Positions 24,482-33,492 are shown, numbered from the stretch's first letter. The stretch: 64,000 nucleotides of DNA from Paenarthrobacter nicotinovorans (GCF_021919345.1 NZ_CP089293.1:3596001-3660000); one strand, 5' to 3'. Translations and numbers: made by a program. Notes: a model not told the origin generated them from the sequence alone.

Positions 24482-25419
24482 TGTTCCTCCTTCGCGACGT
24501 CGCGGATGTTGCCGCCGGCGAAGCGGACGTAGATAACGGAGACCACCATGACGGTGAGGAAGGTCAGGATGGACAGCGCCGAACCTTCGCCCACCAGCCG
24601 GTTTTCGCGCAGCTGGGTGTAGGCGAGCATGGACATGGATTCGGTGCCGTTGGCTCCGCGGGTGAGGACGAACGGCAGGTCAAAGACTCGGAGGGCGTCC
24701 ATGGTGCGGAAGATCGCGGCAAGGACGATCGCCGGGCGCAGGAGCGGCAGGGTAATGTTCACGAAGGTCTGCCATTTGCTGGCGCCGTCGAGTTCCGCGG
24801 CCTCGTACGTTTCGGCGGAGATGACCTGCAGGCCGGCCAGAATGATGAGCGCCGCGAACGGCGTGGTCTTCCAGACGTCGGCCATGACGATCACGGCCAT
24901 TGCGTAGCCGTGCTCGCCGAGCCAGACGACGTCGCCGCCCGGCAGCCCCAGCGTTGAGAGGACGTTGGTGACCAGGCCCATGTTGGGCTGAAACATGGTT
25001 TGCCAGGTGATGGCGCTGACCACGGTGATGATCGCGTACGGCAGCAGTACCACGGTGCGCAGGACGGCCCGGCCCTTGAATGCGAGGTTGAGCAGGAGCG
25101 CCATGGCCGTGCCGAGGACGAGTTCCAGGCTCACCGAGAGGCCTGCGAACAGGAACGTCTGGCCGAACGCCGCCCACCACTCCCGGCTTGCGAGGGCGTT
25201 GATGTAGTTTTCCAGGCCGACAAAACGGGAGAGGCCTGCGGTGCGGACGCTGTACTGGTTCAGCGAGAGCCAGATCGCGTAGCCGATGGGGACCGCCGCA
25301 ACCAGCGCCATGATGACCAGCGATGGGGCGGTCATGCGGAACGCGAGCTTGCGTTCGGCGCGGTCGCGGCCGCTTGTCTTCGCTGGGCCGCGGCTTGGCG
25401 AGACTGTTCTGGTGGCCAT
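24478..25419 (-). CDS. Sugar ABC transporter permease (MalF type)
   Basis: 313 residues, six transmembrane helices after a basic N-terminus. EAA loop: ISAETYEAAELDGASKWQTF, then VNITLPLLRPAIV. Pairs with the MalG-type permease downstream and the binding protein just upstream (2-bp gap), forming a CUT1 importer. Confidence 0.92.
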   Translation of the reverse strand: MATRTVSPSRGPAKTSGRDRAERKLAFRMTAPSLVIMALVAAVPIGYAIWLSLNQYSVRTAGLSRFVGLENYINALASREWWAAFGQTFLFAGLSVSLELVLGTAMALLLNLAFKGRAVLRTVVLLPYAIITVVSAITWQTMFQPNMGLVTNVLSTLGLPGGDVVWLGEHGYAMAVIVMADVWKTTPFAALIILAGLQVISAETYEAAELDGASKWQTFVNITLPLLRPAIVLAAIFRTMDALRVFDLPFVLTRGANGTESMSMLAYTQLRENRLVGEGSALSILTFLTVMVVSVIYVRFAGGNIRDVAKEEQ

Positions 25420-25421
25420 GG

Positions 25422-26729
25422 CTAGAAGCTCGCCTTGGCGGTGGAGATTTCGTCAGCCATCTTCTTCACGGCGTCCTCGGTGGAGGCGGTGCCGGAGAGG
25501 ACGGCGTAGACGTTCTTGTAGATCGCCTGCGAGATCTGCGGGTAGACCGGGGAGATCGGGCGCGGCTTGGCACCCTTCACCGAGGCGAGGAGTTCAGTGG
25601 CGAACGGCATCTTTTCTAGCACAGCCGCGTCAGAATAGGCGGCCTCGTTGACCGGGGCCTGCGAGTAGTCCATGGCCACGTGCTTCTGCCAGTCCGGTGT
25701 GGTGGCGAAGTCGATGAACGCAACAGCTCCGGCCTGGTTGGTGGAGTGCGCCGAGATGGCGAGGTTCCAGCCGCCGAGCACGCCGGAGGCCTTGCCGCCT
25801 TCCCACGCGGGCAGCGGCGCGACCGCGAAGCTGGATGCCAGCGGTGTCGCGTTGAGCAGGCGGTAAACGTGCGGCCAGTTGCGCTGGTATCCGAAGTCGC
25901 CGGACTCGTAGGCGAGGCGGGCGGGGTCTTCGTTGTAGGTGAGGACGGCGCGGTCGGCTGAGCCGTTCTTGAGGCCGTCGCTCATGAAGTTCAGGACGTC
26001 GCGGGTTTCCTGGGAGTCGATTTTGACGTCGCCCTGGTCGTTGAGGACTTCGCCGCCTGCGCTGTAGAGCATTTCGAGGAAGTTCACCGTGAGGCCTTCG
26101 TACTGCTTGCCTTGGTAGACGTATCCGTTGCCGGGAGCCTTAGCCGCTTCTGCGTAGAGCTGCTGCCAGGATTCGGGCTTGGCTACCTTGTCCTTCTGGT
26201 AATAGATCAACCCGGCGTTGGTGAAGAACGGCGAGCCCCAGTACTTGTCCTGGTACTTGGTGGTTTCCACAGTGGAGGGAATGAGCCGGTCCTTGTTGGC
26301 CTCCACCAGTTTGGTCTGGTCCAGCAGCCAGCCTTGGGAGGCGAACTCGGAGGTCCAGATGACGTCAGTGACGAAGAGGTCGCACTCCGTGGACTTGCCT
26401 TCGAGCCGCTGCACGATCTGCGTCCGGGCTTCGTCCGTGGTGGCGCCGATCTCGGTGTACTTGGCCGTGACCTTGCCGTTCGCCTTGGTGAACGCCTCCG
26501 CCGTGCCCTTATAGATACCGCTCGCGTCCTTGACGCCGCAGATGTTCACGGCACCACTGGCATTAGCGCCCGACGCCGGATCGGCAGCCGCCGCTTGCTC
26601 GGCACCTTGGGGCGCTGCTCCCCCGCCGCACGCGCTGAGGAGGAGGGCAGCGGCTATTGCGGTCGCCGCGAGGGCTTTGCGTTTTGCGGCTTTGTTCTGG
26701 AGCGGAGAGGCAGGTCGGTTCAAGTCCAC
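25422..26729 (-). CDS. Extracellular sugar-binding lipoprotein (ABC transporter)
   Basis: 435 residues from GTG 26729, with AAAGGAG 6 nt upstream. Signal peptide and lipobox LLSACGGG near residue 33, then a type-I-cluster solute-binding fold (YTEIGATTDEARTQIVQRLE, YLGSPFF-like DKYWGSPFFTNAGLIYYQKD, GGWNLAISAHSTNQ). Captures a sugar or glycoside outside the cell for the two permeases. First gene of an operon controlled by two LacI-type palindromes. Confidence 0.92.
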   Translation of the reverse strand: MDLNRPASPLQNKAAKRKALAATAIAAALLLSACGGGAAPQGAEQAAAADPASGANASGAVNICGVKDASGIYKGTAEAFTKANGKVTAKYTEIGATTDEARTQIVQRLEGKSTECDLFVTDVIWTSEFASQGWLLDQTKLVEANKDRLIPSTVETTKYQDKYWGSPFFTNAGLIYYQKDKVAKPESWQQLYAEAAKAPGNGYVYQGKQYEGLTVNFLEMLYSAGGEVLNDQGDVKIDSQETRDVLNFMSDGLKNGSADRAVLTYNEDPARLAYESGDFGYQRNWPHVYRLLNATPLASSFAVAPLPAWEGGKASGVLGGWNLAISAHSTNQAGAVAFIDFATTPDWQKHVAMDYSQAPVNEAAYSDAAVLEKMPFATELLASVKGAKPRPISPVYPQISQAIYKNVYAVLSGTASTEDAVKKMADEISTAKASF

Positions 26730-26831
26730 AAGTGGCTCCTTTGGTGGCTGTGGGTGGGTGGCGTTCAGTGCGCGTTTGGGCTGTCCCGCGTCCTGAGGGG
26801 TGGCTTCTTTGCCGATGGTTCTTGGCATCCG

Positions 26832-26845
26832 TGGAATCGATTCCA
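26832..26845. promoter_or_regulatory. LacI-type operator, proximal to the sugar operon
   Basis: Perfect palindrome TGGAATCGATTCCA, 102 bp upstream of the GTG start of the binding protein. Identical copy at 26876-26889, 44 bp away (about four turns), which suits looping or cooperative binding by the adjacent LacI-family repressor. Confidence 0.85.
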
Positions 26846-26856
26846 AATGCTGCTTG

Positions 26857-26876
26857 AAAAACGGCCTTGCGGCCGT
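26857..26876 (-). terminator. Short hairpin plus U-run in the leader of the sugar operon
   Basis: On the minus strand: ACGGCC-GCAA-GGCCGT followed by T5. The stem is 6 bp with a GNRA tetraloop. It lies between the two operators, downstream of the predicted transcription start, so it may terminate early transcripts or protect the mRNA 5' end. Confidence 0.5.
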
Positions 26877-26889
26877 GGAATCGATTCCA
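26876..26889. promoter_or_regulatory. LacI-type operator, overlapping the transcription start
   Basis: Second perfect TGGAATCGATTCCA. It covers the position where transcription from the promoter at 26894-26923 should begin. Confidence 0.85.
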
Positions 26890-26893
26890 AAGT

Positions 26894-26923
26894 AGTGTGA
26901 CAGGGGCCACTGAGGGCTGTCAA
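26894..26923 (-). promoter_or_regulatory. Promoter of the sugar operon
   Basis: On the minus strand TTGACA (26923-26918), 18-bp spacer, CACACT (26899-26894). A consensus -35 and weak -10 just upstream of the operator. Confidence 0.6.
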
Positions 26924-26929
26924 CCCTCT

Positions 26930-27925
26930 TTATTTGGTGGAGTCCCTGATGACGAGTTCGTGCGCAAGGAAAGTTCTTCCCTTACGATGTGAGCCTTCGA
27001 CGGTCATCCGCTCCAGGAGTTCAGCGAAGGCTACGCGGCCCATTTCGTAGGCTGGTTGCCTTACGGTGGTCAGCTCCGGGACGCACATTTCTGCCTGGGC
27101 TGAGTCATCGAAGCCGGCTACGGCGATGTCATCTGGTACGCGGAGGCCGGCATCCGTGAGTTCCCTGACGCACCCGGCCGCGACGATGTCGGTGCCGCAG
27201 AAGACAGCGTCCGGAAGGTCTTTGGCTTTGAGGAGCTTCTTAGCCAGGGTGCGACCGGAGTGGAAGCCGAAGTTGCCCTCTCCGAGCAGGATCTGGTCTG
27301 GTTCCAGGCCCGCTTCCGTGAGGGCTTGGCGGAAGCCTTCTTCCCGCAGCCGACCAGAGCGGGCACCCCTGTGGGCGAGCATGGCCAGCTTCTTGGCGCC
27401 CGTGTCGATCAAGTGCTTGGTGATGTCGTAGGCGGCTTGACGGTCGTCAATGGACACTCCGAATGCCGCCTCGGCATCGACAATTTCACAGACCTGGATG
27501 ACGCTCAGTTGCTCGGCGACTGTGTTGACGTCGTCGTCCGGCATCGTGGGCGAGAAGATCACCAGTCCGTCTACGGAGCCGTTACGCAGCATGTCGACGA
27601 GTTGTTGTTCGCGGTCGAGGTCTCCGTCGGTCGCTGCGATAAGGCTGACGTAGCCCGAATCAGCCGCAGCGTCGCCGACACCTCGGAAGACTTCACTGAT
27701 CACGAGGGAGTCCAGATTCTTGGCCAGCGCAAGAACGCGCATGGTCCGGTCTCTTCTGAGATCCCTTGCTGAGGCGAGAGGACGATAGCTGAGCTCCCGG
27801 ATTGCGGCATTGACCTTCTCCTTGGCGGCGGCGCTTACCGAGGAGCTCCCATTAAGGACGCGCGAAACCGTCCCCACGGAAACACCCGCAGTCCTGGCGA
27901 CATCCTGAACTGTCGCTCGAGCCAT
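26930..27925 (-). CDS. LacI-family transcriptional repressor of the sugar operon
   Basis: 331 residues; ATG 27925 with GGAAGGAC upstream. N-terminal LacI helix-turn-helix (TVQDVARTAGVSVGTVSRVL) and hinge region (YRPLASARDLRRDRT), followed by a periplasmic-binding-protein-like sensor (LVIFSPTMPDDDVN, VAGFDDSAQAEMCVPELTTV). It ends 37 bp before the operator region and should repress the downstream transport/oxidoreductase operon until a sugar inducer binds. Confidence 0.93.
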   Translation of the reverse strand: MARATVQDVARTAGVSVGTVSRVLNGSSSVSAAAKEKVNAAIRELSYRPLASARDLRRDRTMRVLALAKNLDSLVISEVFRGVGDAAADSGYVSLIAATDGDLDREQQLVDMLRNGSVDGLVIFSPTMPDDDVNTVAEQLSVIQVCEIVDAEAAFGVSIDDRQAAYDITKHLIDTGAKKLAMLAHRGARSGRLREEGFRQALTEAGLEPDQILLGEGNFGFHSGRTLAKKLLKAKDLPDAVFCGTDIVAAGCVRELTDAGLRVPDDIAVAGFDDSAQAEMCVPELTTVRQPAYEMGRVAFAELLERMTVEGSHRKGRTFLAHELVIRDSTK

Positions 27926-28229
27926 TCGATTGTCCTTCCGCGAGCAGTGCCGATGATCCTTGCCGCCACGCCTGTGCCATGCCCAACTCTAGCGACTTCG
28001 ACGCCCGTTCAAACACCGCCAAGACGGCATCGAAAAACTCCCTATCTGTCACAACTCGTGAGTGCACTGCCATAACGAACCGTGATTCTTGATTCATTTC
28101 ATTGATGAAATACGTCAATTGGCAAAGCTGCATGGACGGATCTGCGGGTCAAATAATCACCACTGGCTAGGAGTATCAGCACCGTTCACAGGTGGATCCA
28201 GACTAGTCAACGACGGGATTTCCTTTTGA
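27926..28229. other. Gap between the LacI gene and the accessory island
   Basis: About 300 bp without a convincing gene. A minus-strand frame at 27852-28133 overlaps the LacI gene and has no ribosome site. GC falls from about 27.96 kb rightward, marking the edge of the island. Confidence 0.5.
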
Positions 28230-28538
28230 CTACGCGCGATCAAGTTGAGGCTCATCTGCGGACAAGCGAAACCTGAATGAACTCGCGCTAACTCCAGCTT
28301 GCCTGATCTTCGCCACGTCTGTCATCGCATTACGCCATTTAGGAATCTCGTCGACCTCGCAGGAATGAACTAGGGACACTTCCGACCGGACTCGGCGCGG
28401 CTCTGAACTCATTAACCACTTCAAGAGGATGAGGGATTTCACGGCCGTGAACTCTAAGTCGAAATGATAAGCACAAGCTAGCAATAATCGCGCATCCCTC
28501 CGGAAGCTATCATCGGCGATGACCGGGCTGGGGTCCAA
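28230..28538 (-). CDS. Possible third gene of the STAND-nuclease island
   Basis: 102 residues from TTG 28538, starting 9 bp after the stop of the preceding gene. Sequence looks protein-like: DDSFRRDARLLLACAYHFDL, FTAVKSLILLKWLMSSEPRR, then basic/acidic C-terminus. Its low-GC codon use matches the two upstream genes. The TTG has no clear ribosome site, so translation might be coupled. Unknown function; could be a small subunit of the system or a degraded gene. Confidence 0.4.
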   Translation of the reverse strand: MDPSPVIADDSFRRDARLLLACAYHFDLEFTAVKSLILLKWLMSSEPRRVRSEVSLVHSCEVDEIPKWRNAMTDVAKIRQAGVSASSFRFRLSADEPQLDRA

Positions 28539-28547
28539 GCCATAAAT

Positions 28548-29636
28548 TCATCGCAAGCCGGACCACGCCGCTCGGGATCCTGCTAGGATCACGCCGGTCA
28601 TGCGCAGTTCCACTCCTGCGTCCTCTTCAAAGCTCACGTTCATTCCCTCTATCAACAGCGCGTCCTGCAGCAGGGTGTCATCGGTCCAAACGAGTAACCC
28701 AGTCTCTGGAAGGATTTCATCTTCGACAGTGAAGTGTACACTCCGAGATTCTCCCGGTTCGAAATCGATGTCTCGTATATTCCGCAGTCGCTTGGGATTG
28801 CCATAAGCAGCGAGTTGTCCAAACACGTCACTTCCGGCCCTTGCGATCAAGGTATCAATCGACGAAAAGGCATCAGCATACAGACGCGCCACACCTGACA
28901 GTGACTCCACTGCCTCTGCCATCACATTTTCTCTGTATTCATTTCTGGGAACAACAAGATCGGGTTCAAAGTTCCCTATAACCTCAGGCTTCAGCTTCTT
29001 TCGCAAAGATTGCCTTGCGGAACTCAATTGTTCTATAGCATCGGCACTTAGTTCATTCGAGATGCGTTCGAAGCTTTTCCATTCATCAGTATTTTCAAAT
29101 GCGGAACAAACATTCAGGCTAGCCTTGTTCAAAAGGAGTACCTGCTCTTGATTTGCATTCAGAAGAGCGCCGACATCATCGGGGTGAGATCTAAACTGCA
29201 TGCCGCTAGAAAAATCAGCTCTACTCCAGACAAATCGCCAAGTGAATTCCGGAGTAGTAAGAGGGCTATCTTGGACAAGCTGGGGTACAAGCAAGCTCGG
29301 GTAACGAGGTAGCCGCGAACGAATCCAGGCGATAGATTGCCGGTGCGCCTTTTCTATTCGAGCAGCGTCTGCGAGCCAGCCTTGCATAGTAGCACTAGAA
29401 TACTCGGTGATCCCCGGCACGTGTTGGTGAAATAGGGGAATAACGGAGGAACACCTAAGGGGACGATTACCTATACGTGCGCCAGCAGCATCGTAATGCT
29501 GTAGGGTTCCGGGTAGTCCGCTTGACCGCTCCACCGCATTGCGAGGCAATTCTGACGCAAACCGCTTGAAAACAGGCATTTCGGCCCAAAGAATGGCTAG
29601 ATCATTGATAGCCTTCCAAAGCTCTGTATAAGCCAT
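28548..29636 (-). CDS. Unknown companion protein of the STAND nuclease
   Basis: 362 residues from ATG 29636, 33 bp after the STAND gene; a frame start 33 bp upstream is less likely because GAAAGG sits right before this ATG. The protein is soluble with mixed helices; conserved-looking segments include RRSTLP-like IRSRLPRYPSLLVPQLVQDS and EVIGNFEPDLVVPRNEYREN, ending in a beta-rich domain (SVHFTVEDEILPETGLLVWT). No known motif found. Position and matched codon use argue it works with the nuclease, as regulator, sensor or immunity factor. Confidence 0.7.
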   Translation of the reverse strand: MAYTELWKAINDLAILWAEMPVFKRFASELPRNAVERSSGLPGTLQHYDAAGARIGNRPLRCSSVIPLFHQHVPGITEYSSATMQGWLADAARIEKAHRQSIAWIRSRLPRYPSLLVPQLVQDSPLTTPEFTWRFVWSRADFSSGMQFRSHPDDVGALLNANQEQVLLLNKASLNVCSAFENTDEWKSFERISNELSADAIEQLSSARQSLRKKLKPEVIGNFEPDLVVPRNEYRENVMAEAVESLSGVARLYADAFSSIDTLIARAGSDVFGQLAAYGNPKRLRNIRDIDFEPGESRSVHFTVEDEILPETGLLVWTDDTLLQDALLIEGMNVSFEEDAGVELRMTGVILAGSRAAWSGLR

Positions 29637-29669
29637 GACACCTTTCAGGTGGTTAAGTTGCAATGACAA

Positions 29670-32234
29670 CTACCTTACGCTTGCCCACCACGGACGTGTA
29701 AGGTCGTCAAGAGCTTTGAGGATCTTCTTGGATGCTTCGCTCTCTGGAGCTACCGACAGCAGGTGGCGGATGCTGCTTCTGCCCTTATAGGCATCGACAA
29801 CGGCGTTTTCCCCCTCGGATGAATATCGAGTTACAGTGACTTCTTCAGCTGGGCGGTAAGACACAGACCAGTCCCCGTCATGCCGATCATCCACTACAGC
29901 ATGCAAACCCATGGGCCCGACGGCCGCTATCAGGTCGCGCTCATGCCCAGGGGGTGCAATAGCCGCAATGTTAGAACGCAGATTCTTTGCCACCTCCTTG
30001 GCGTGCGACTCCAGAAACAAGACCGCTTCGTTGGCGTCCCGTGGATGGGGCGATCCAAGGCCACTGGACGAAAGCTTCTCGCGGATCCAGCTCCGCCAGA
30101 GGCGAGAGACAATGGCCAAGGCTCCCCCCACCACCACAGCGGCGGCATTGCCGTCCAAGAGGCCATCAAATTCGTCCGCCGAGATCCACCGCGATGCACC
30201 TTTGTCCGTGCGGAATGCGACGACGCGTCCACCAGTTCCCCGGTGGAGCATGACTCCTAAATCCATCATGCCCGTCAGCATTCGTAAATAATCTGCAATC
30301 TGGGATGGAGCATCCTCATCTAGGTCGCCCTTATCAAATTCTGCCAAACGAACCGTTAAGAACGGACGATCCCTGATCACTAAGGTTGCGAGTTCGGTAC
30401 TAACTCCCCCCATCTCTGCGGTAAAGAGGATGCGCTGGTCATCTGATGCAATTAGTCTTGCTGGCAGTTGAGCCAAGTTTGAGGCACACGCTTTACCGGA
30501 AAGGAAATCTGCAAATGAGTCGTGCAAGGGAGCTACAGTTTGGGTGTACCCGATCGGAACCACCAACCCGCTGCGTCGAGCCGCAGTGTTTATAGTCTCG
30601 TCGTTGATTCGTACCGATAGCTCGAGTTGCACTACGCTCTCGGCCAGCAGTCTATCCCACTCGAATGGGTCCGCGTAACGCCGTCCCTGGTCTAAGAGGT
30701 CGGTGAAAACCTTTCCCAAGCAAGCAATAACGTATGATAGGTGTGTGGCCCCAGAACGTGCTCCGAGGCGTTCGATAAACTTGTCGTAAAGCATGGATCG
30801 ACTGCCAAATGATTCGCCCTCGGCCATCAGATCGAGCCCCATACTGAAAAGCATCGGATTGCCCCGCGCATCTCCTAGAGCCTTGTCTACATGAGCAACT
30901 AGGCTTCTCGCATGATCTAATTTATCGCTAGAAAGCTTGTCGGTTCCGGCCAGCGACTGAAGGATCGATACCCCCAACTCGAGCCTTTGTTCCCGCCCTA
31001 AGTCAACAGTCAGATACGCGTCCGGCACCGAACTAGCCGGCAGCACTTCTCGTAGGGCAGCAATATCCCGTCCAAAAAGGAAAACACGCGCCCCTTGGCG
31101 TGAAGCAACAAGCGTTCGGATATCAGCCTGGAGAGCCGCTCGGGCGTCCGCGGGTATTTCTGAAACTCCGTCGATGATAATAGCTACGTCATTGTCAAAC
31201 AATGCCTGACGGCCTGTTGAGAAAGGAATCTCCTCATTTACCACGCTGGCGATGGAATCCGCGGCAAGGGCTTCAATACGGCCTGGTACATAGGTCTCCG
31301 CGTGGGCCACCAATACTATTTTTCCCGATTCAGCCCCTCGTCGACGGAGTACGCGAGCGGCCGTAGATTTCCCAGTGCCGGTCCTACCGACAAGAATGAC
31401 GGGGCCTTGGCCGCTTAGCATGGACAAGACTGTAGAGGGTTCTTCACCTTTGGCAGCCCCCTGGGGAGATCGCAACCTCTGATCAGTCTGAACCAGAGGT
31501 TCAATAACACCTCTGAGGTCCGAGCTCAGAGCACCCGACAAGTATGAACTTCGAATCCCTCCAAGCCACCGCTTGGAGGCCGGCTGGTCCTCAGGAACCC
31601 CAAGTGTCTTCGCAATCTCGCCCCGACTCACTATGCGAGCGTTGGCGGCGGCTTCGCTTGCCCGCGTAAATAGCAATTCAAAGAGCCTGCCCACGGCCGC
31701 CTCTGATCGATCGTAAGCGTCTTCAGCGGTCCGAATGTCAGGGAGCATAGCTGCTACTTGCTGCCTTGCCCTAAGCAGAACGGCGCCAGCGCTAGTTGGA
31801 TCCACCCTTATCCGTGCATTCGAAAGTGTCTCACAAGTCGAGCTATCTGGGTCGACGCCGAGGAGTGAGGCTAATGCTTTCCGGCGCCCGGCGGACGCCT
31901 CTTCCAATGCGTCCTGTACGGACTTCCCCGTGGGCCCCAACCTGCCGTCAGTGAGGAACTCGAAAGACGCATCAGCAGCATCCGGCAGGTCCGCCCAACG
32001 ACGCATTACCCCAAGAAGCTCGGATTGGCCCCAAGTGTACTCAACTTGACGGGTTTTTACCTGCTTCCCGTGTCGCAGTCCCCCGTCCCTCGCGAACAAC
32101 TCGATATCCACGACGTCATCAGCGCCTTCAACTCGCAAAGCTCCCAAGTCGTCGCTGTCCAGTATGTCAATAGCCGCCAGAACCGCTTGAGCCTGCTGGA
32201 ACGCGATTCCCCTTACCGTGTCTACGCCTGCCAT
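29670..32234 (-). CDS. STAND NTPase with N-terminal Cap4-like PD-(D/E)XK nuclease
   Basis: About 854 residues (ATG 32234 taken as start; an in-frame start lies 42 bp upstream). Residues 1-90 form a PD-(D/E)XK nuclease of Cap4/DUF4297 type: GVDTVRGIAFQQAQAVLA, then acidic VVDIEL (Asp43, Glu45) and GKQVKTR (Gln58, Lys60). Residues 280-400 are the NTPase: Walker A GRTGTGKST (Lys289), Walker B VAIIIDG (Asp355), sensor FLFGRD. GNPMLFSM at about 458 is the STAND GxP motif, and VAPLHDSFADFLSGK at about 570 matches the winged-helix H-x-S-F-x-x-x-x element. The C-terminal 280 residues have no recognised repeat and may sense the trigger. This is the plan of Avs-type antiviral ATPases, which oligomerise on a phage protein and then cut DNA. 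Confidence 0.8.
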   Translation of the reverse strand: MAGVDTVRGIAFQQAQAVLAAIDILDSDDLGALRVEGADDVVDIELFARDGGLRHGKQVKTRQVEYTWGQSELLGVMRRWADLPDAADASFEFLTDGRLGPTGKSVQDALEEASAGRRKALASLLGVDPDSSTCETLSNARIRVDPTSAGAVLLRARQQVAAMLPDIRTAEDAYDRSEAAVGRLFELLFTRASEAAANARIVSRGEIAKTLGVPEDQPASKRWLGGIRSSYLSGALSSDLRGVIEPLVQTDQRLRSPQGAAKGEEPSTVLSMLSGQGPVILVGRTGTGKSTAARVLRRRGAESGKIVLVAHAETYVPGRIEALAADSIASVVNEEIPFSTGRQALFDNDVAIIIDGVSEIPADARAALQADIRTLVASRQGARVFLFGRDIAALREVLPASSVPDAYLTVDLGREQRLELGVSILQSLAGTDKLSSDKLDHARSLVAHVDKALGDARGNPMLFSMGLDLMAEGESFGSRSMLYDKFIERLGARSGATHLSYVIACLGKVFTDLLDQGRRYADPFEWDRLLAESVVQLELSVRINDETINTAARRSGLVVPIGYTQTVAPLHDSFADFLSGKACASNLAQLPARLIASDDQRILFTAEMGGVSTELATLVIRDRPFLTVRLAEFDKGDLDEDAPSQIADYLRMLTGMMDLGVMLHRGTGGRVVAFRTDKGASRWISADEFDGLLDGNAAAVVVGGALAIVSRLWRSWIREKLSSSGLGSPHPRDANEAVLFLESHAKEVAKNLRSNIAAIAPPGHERDLIAAVGPMGLHAVVDDRHDGDWSVSYRPAEEVTVTRYSSEGENAVVDAYKGRSSIRHLLSVAPESEASKKILKALDDLTRPWWASVR

Positions 32235-32578
32235 TCCAATATCCTGCCACGCCCGGCTGTCATTACGATTTCGCACCGAGACGACTCCCGTTACATCGGT
32301 ACATACTTAGGGCCGTTGTCGTTGACGGACCCAGTTCAGTCTTTATGTCGAACGACCTCCAAGCCTAGAAACTATCTGGACAAGTTCGATGTAAATCGCA
32401 GTGGAATGCTTGTCCCCAGGGCAAGAACATCCCCTAACTAACAGTTCCGGCAGAGCACTCCCCGGGCTTTCGATGAGGCGGAGTGTCAGGCCGCTTGACC
32501 CCCGTAGCACTAGACGGACGCGAGTTGTTGCCCCGCGGGCAAGCTCCCCTTGACTCCCACCCCCACCTTCCCTAAACT

Positions 32579-32614
32579 TTTCATAAAGCAGAATCTAAAT
32601 TCCACAAAGCGGAA
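32579..32614. promoter_or_regulatory. Tandem IclR-type operators upstream of hyi
   Basis: Two copies of the motif TTYCAY-AAA-GCRGAA: TTTCATAAAGCAGAA (32579-32593) and TTCCACAAAGCGGAA (32600-32614), centre-to-centre 21 bp (two helical turns). The type is that of IclR-family regulators, and a third copy precedes uraD at 50356-50370. The rest of the gap (32235-32688) shows no gene. Confidence 0.65.
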
Positions 32615-32688
32615 ACTGAAGCCAAGCACCAAGGCAACAGCCAAGCAGCAGGAAGATAGATCAAAGCCCCTCCTCGGAAGGACCTACG

Positions 32689-33492
32689 ATGACGTACACA
32701 GTGAACTGCTCCATCCTCCTGACGGAGCTGCCCTTGCTCGAGCGCCCCGCCGCCGCGAAGGCAGCCGGTTTTGACGCCGTCGAGTTCTGGTGGCCCTTCG
32801 CCACTTCGGTTCCCACCGACAAAGAGACAACCGAGTTTGAAACCGCCATCAAGGACGCCGGCGTTCAGCTCACGGGCCTGAACTTCAACGCCGGCAACAT
32901 GCCCGGCGGCGACCGCGGCCTGGTGTCCTGGAAGGGACGTTGCTCCGAGTTCAAGGACAACATCGACGTCGTGGCCGGCATCGGTGAGCGCCTCGGCTGC
33001 AAGGCCTTCAACGCCCTCTACGGCAACCGCCAGGACGAGTTCACCCCTGAAGAGCAGGACGAACTCGCCGCCAAGAACCTCGCCGCAGCAGCTGCCGGCG
33101 TCGCACGTATTGGCGGAACTGTCCTCCTCGAACCGGTCAGCGGCGCACCCAAGTACCCGCTCCTCACCGCCGAAGACGCACTCAAGGTCATCGCCCGCGT
33201 CAAGGCAGAATCCGGCGCACAGAACATCAAGCTCCTCGCCGACTTCTACCACCTGGCAGTCAACGGCGACGACGTCGAATCCGTCATCGAGAACCACGCC
33301 AAGGACTTCGGCCACATCCAGATCGCCGACAACCCCGGCCGCGGAGCTCCCGGAACCGGCACGCTCCCCCTCGGCGAATGGATCGCCCGCAGCCGCGAAC
33401 TCGGCTACGACGGCTACATCGGCCTCGAGTACAAGGAACCGCAGGAAACGGCTTTCAGCTGGGCCATCCGCCAGCGCGCCAACGCCAACTAA
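32689..33492 (+). CDS. hyi: Hydroxypyruvate isomerase
   Basis: 267 residues of the AP-endonuclease-2-like TIM-barrel fold; ATG 32689 with GGAAGG upstream. Segments AGFDAVEFWWPF, GLNFNAGNMPGGDRG, LLEPVSGAPKYPLLTAEDAL, LLADFYHLAVNGDD and GLEYKEP contain the Glu/Asp/His metal ligands expected of Hyi. It interconverts hydroxypyruvate and tartronate semialdehyde. First gene of the glyoxylate-to-glycerate operon. Confidence 0.92.
   Translation: MTYTVNCSILLTELPLLERPAAAKAAGFDAVEFWWPFATSVPTDKETTEFETAIKDAGVQLTGLNFNAGNMPGGDRGLVSWKGRCSEFKDNIDVVAGIGERLGCKAFNALYGNRQDEFTPEEQDELAAKNLAAAAAGVARIGGTVLLEPVSGAPKYPLLTAEDALKVIARVKAESGAQNIKLLADFYHLAVNGDDVESVIENHAKDFGHIQIADNPGRGAPGTGTLPLGEWIARSRELGYDGYIGLEYKEPQETAFSWAIRQRANAN

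Noticed and set aside
27852..28133. Minus-strand 93-codon frame upstream of and overlapping LacI
   Set aside because: Overlaps the LacI N-terminus and lacks a ribosome site; treated as non-coding.
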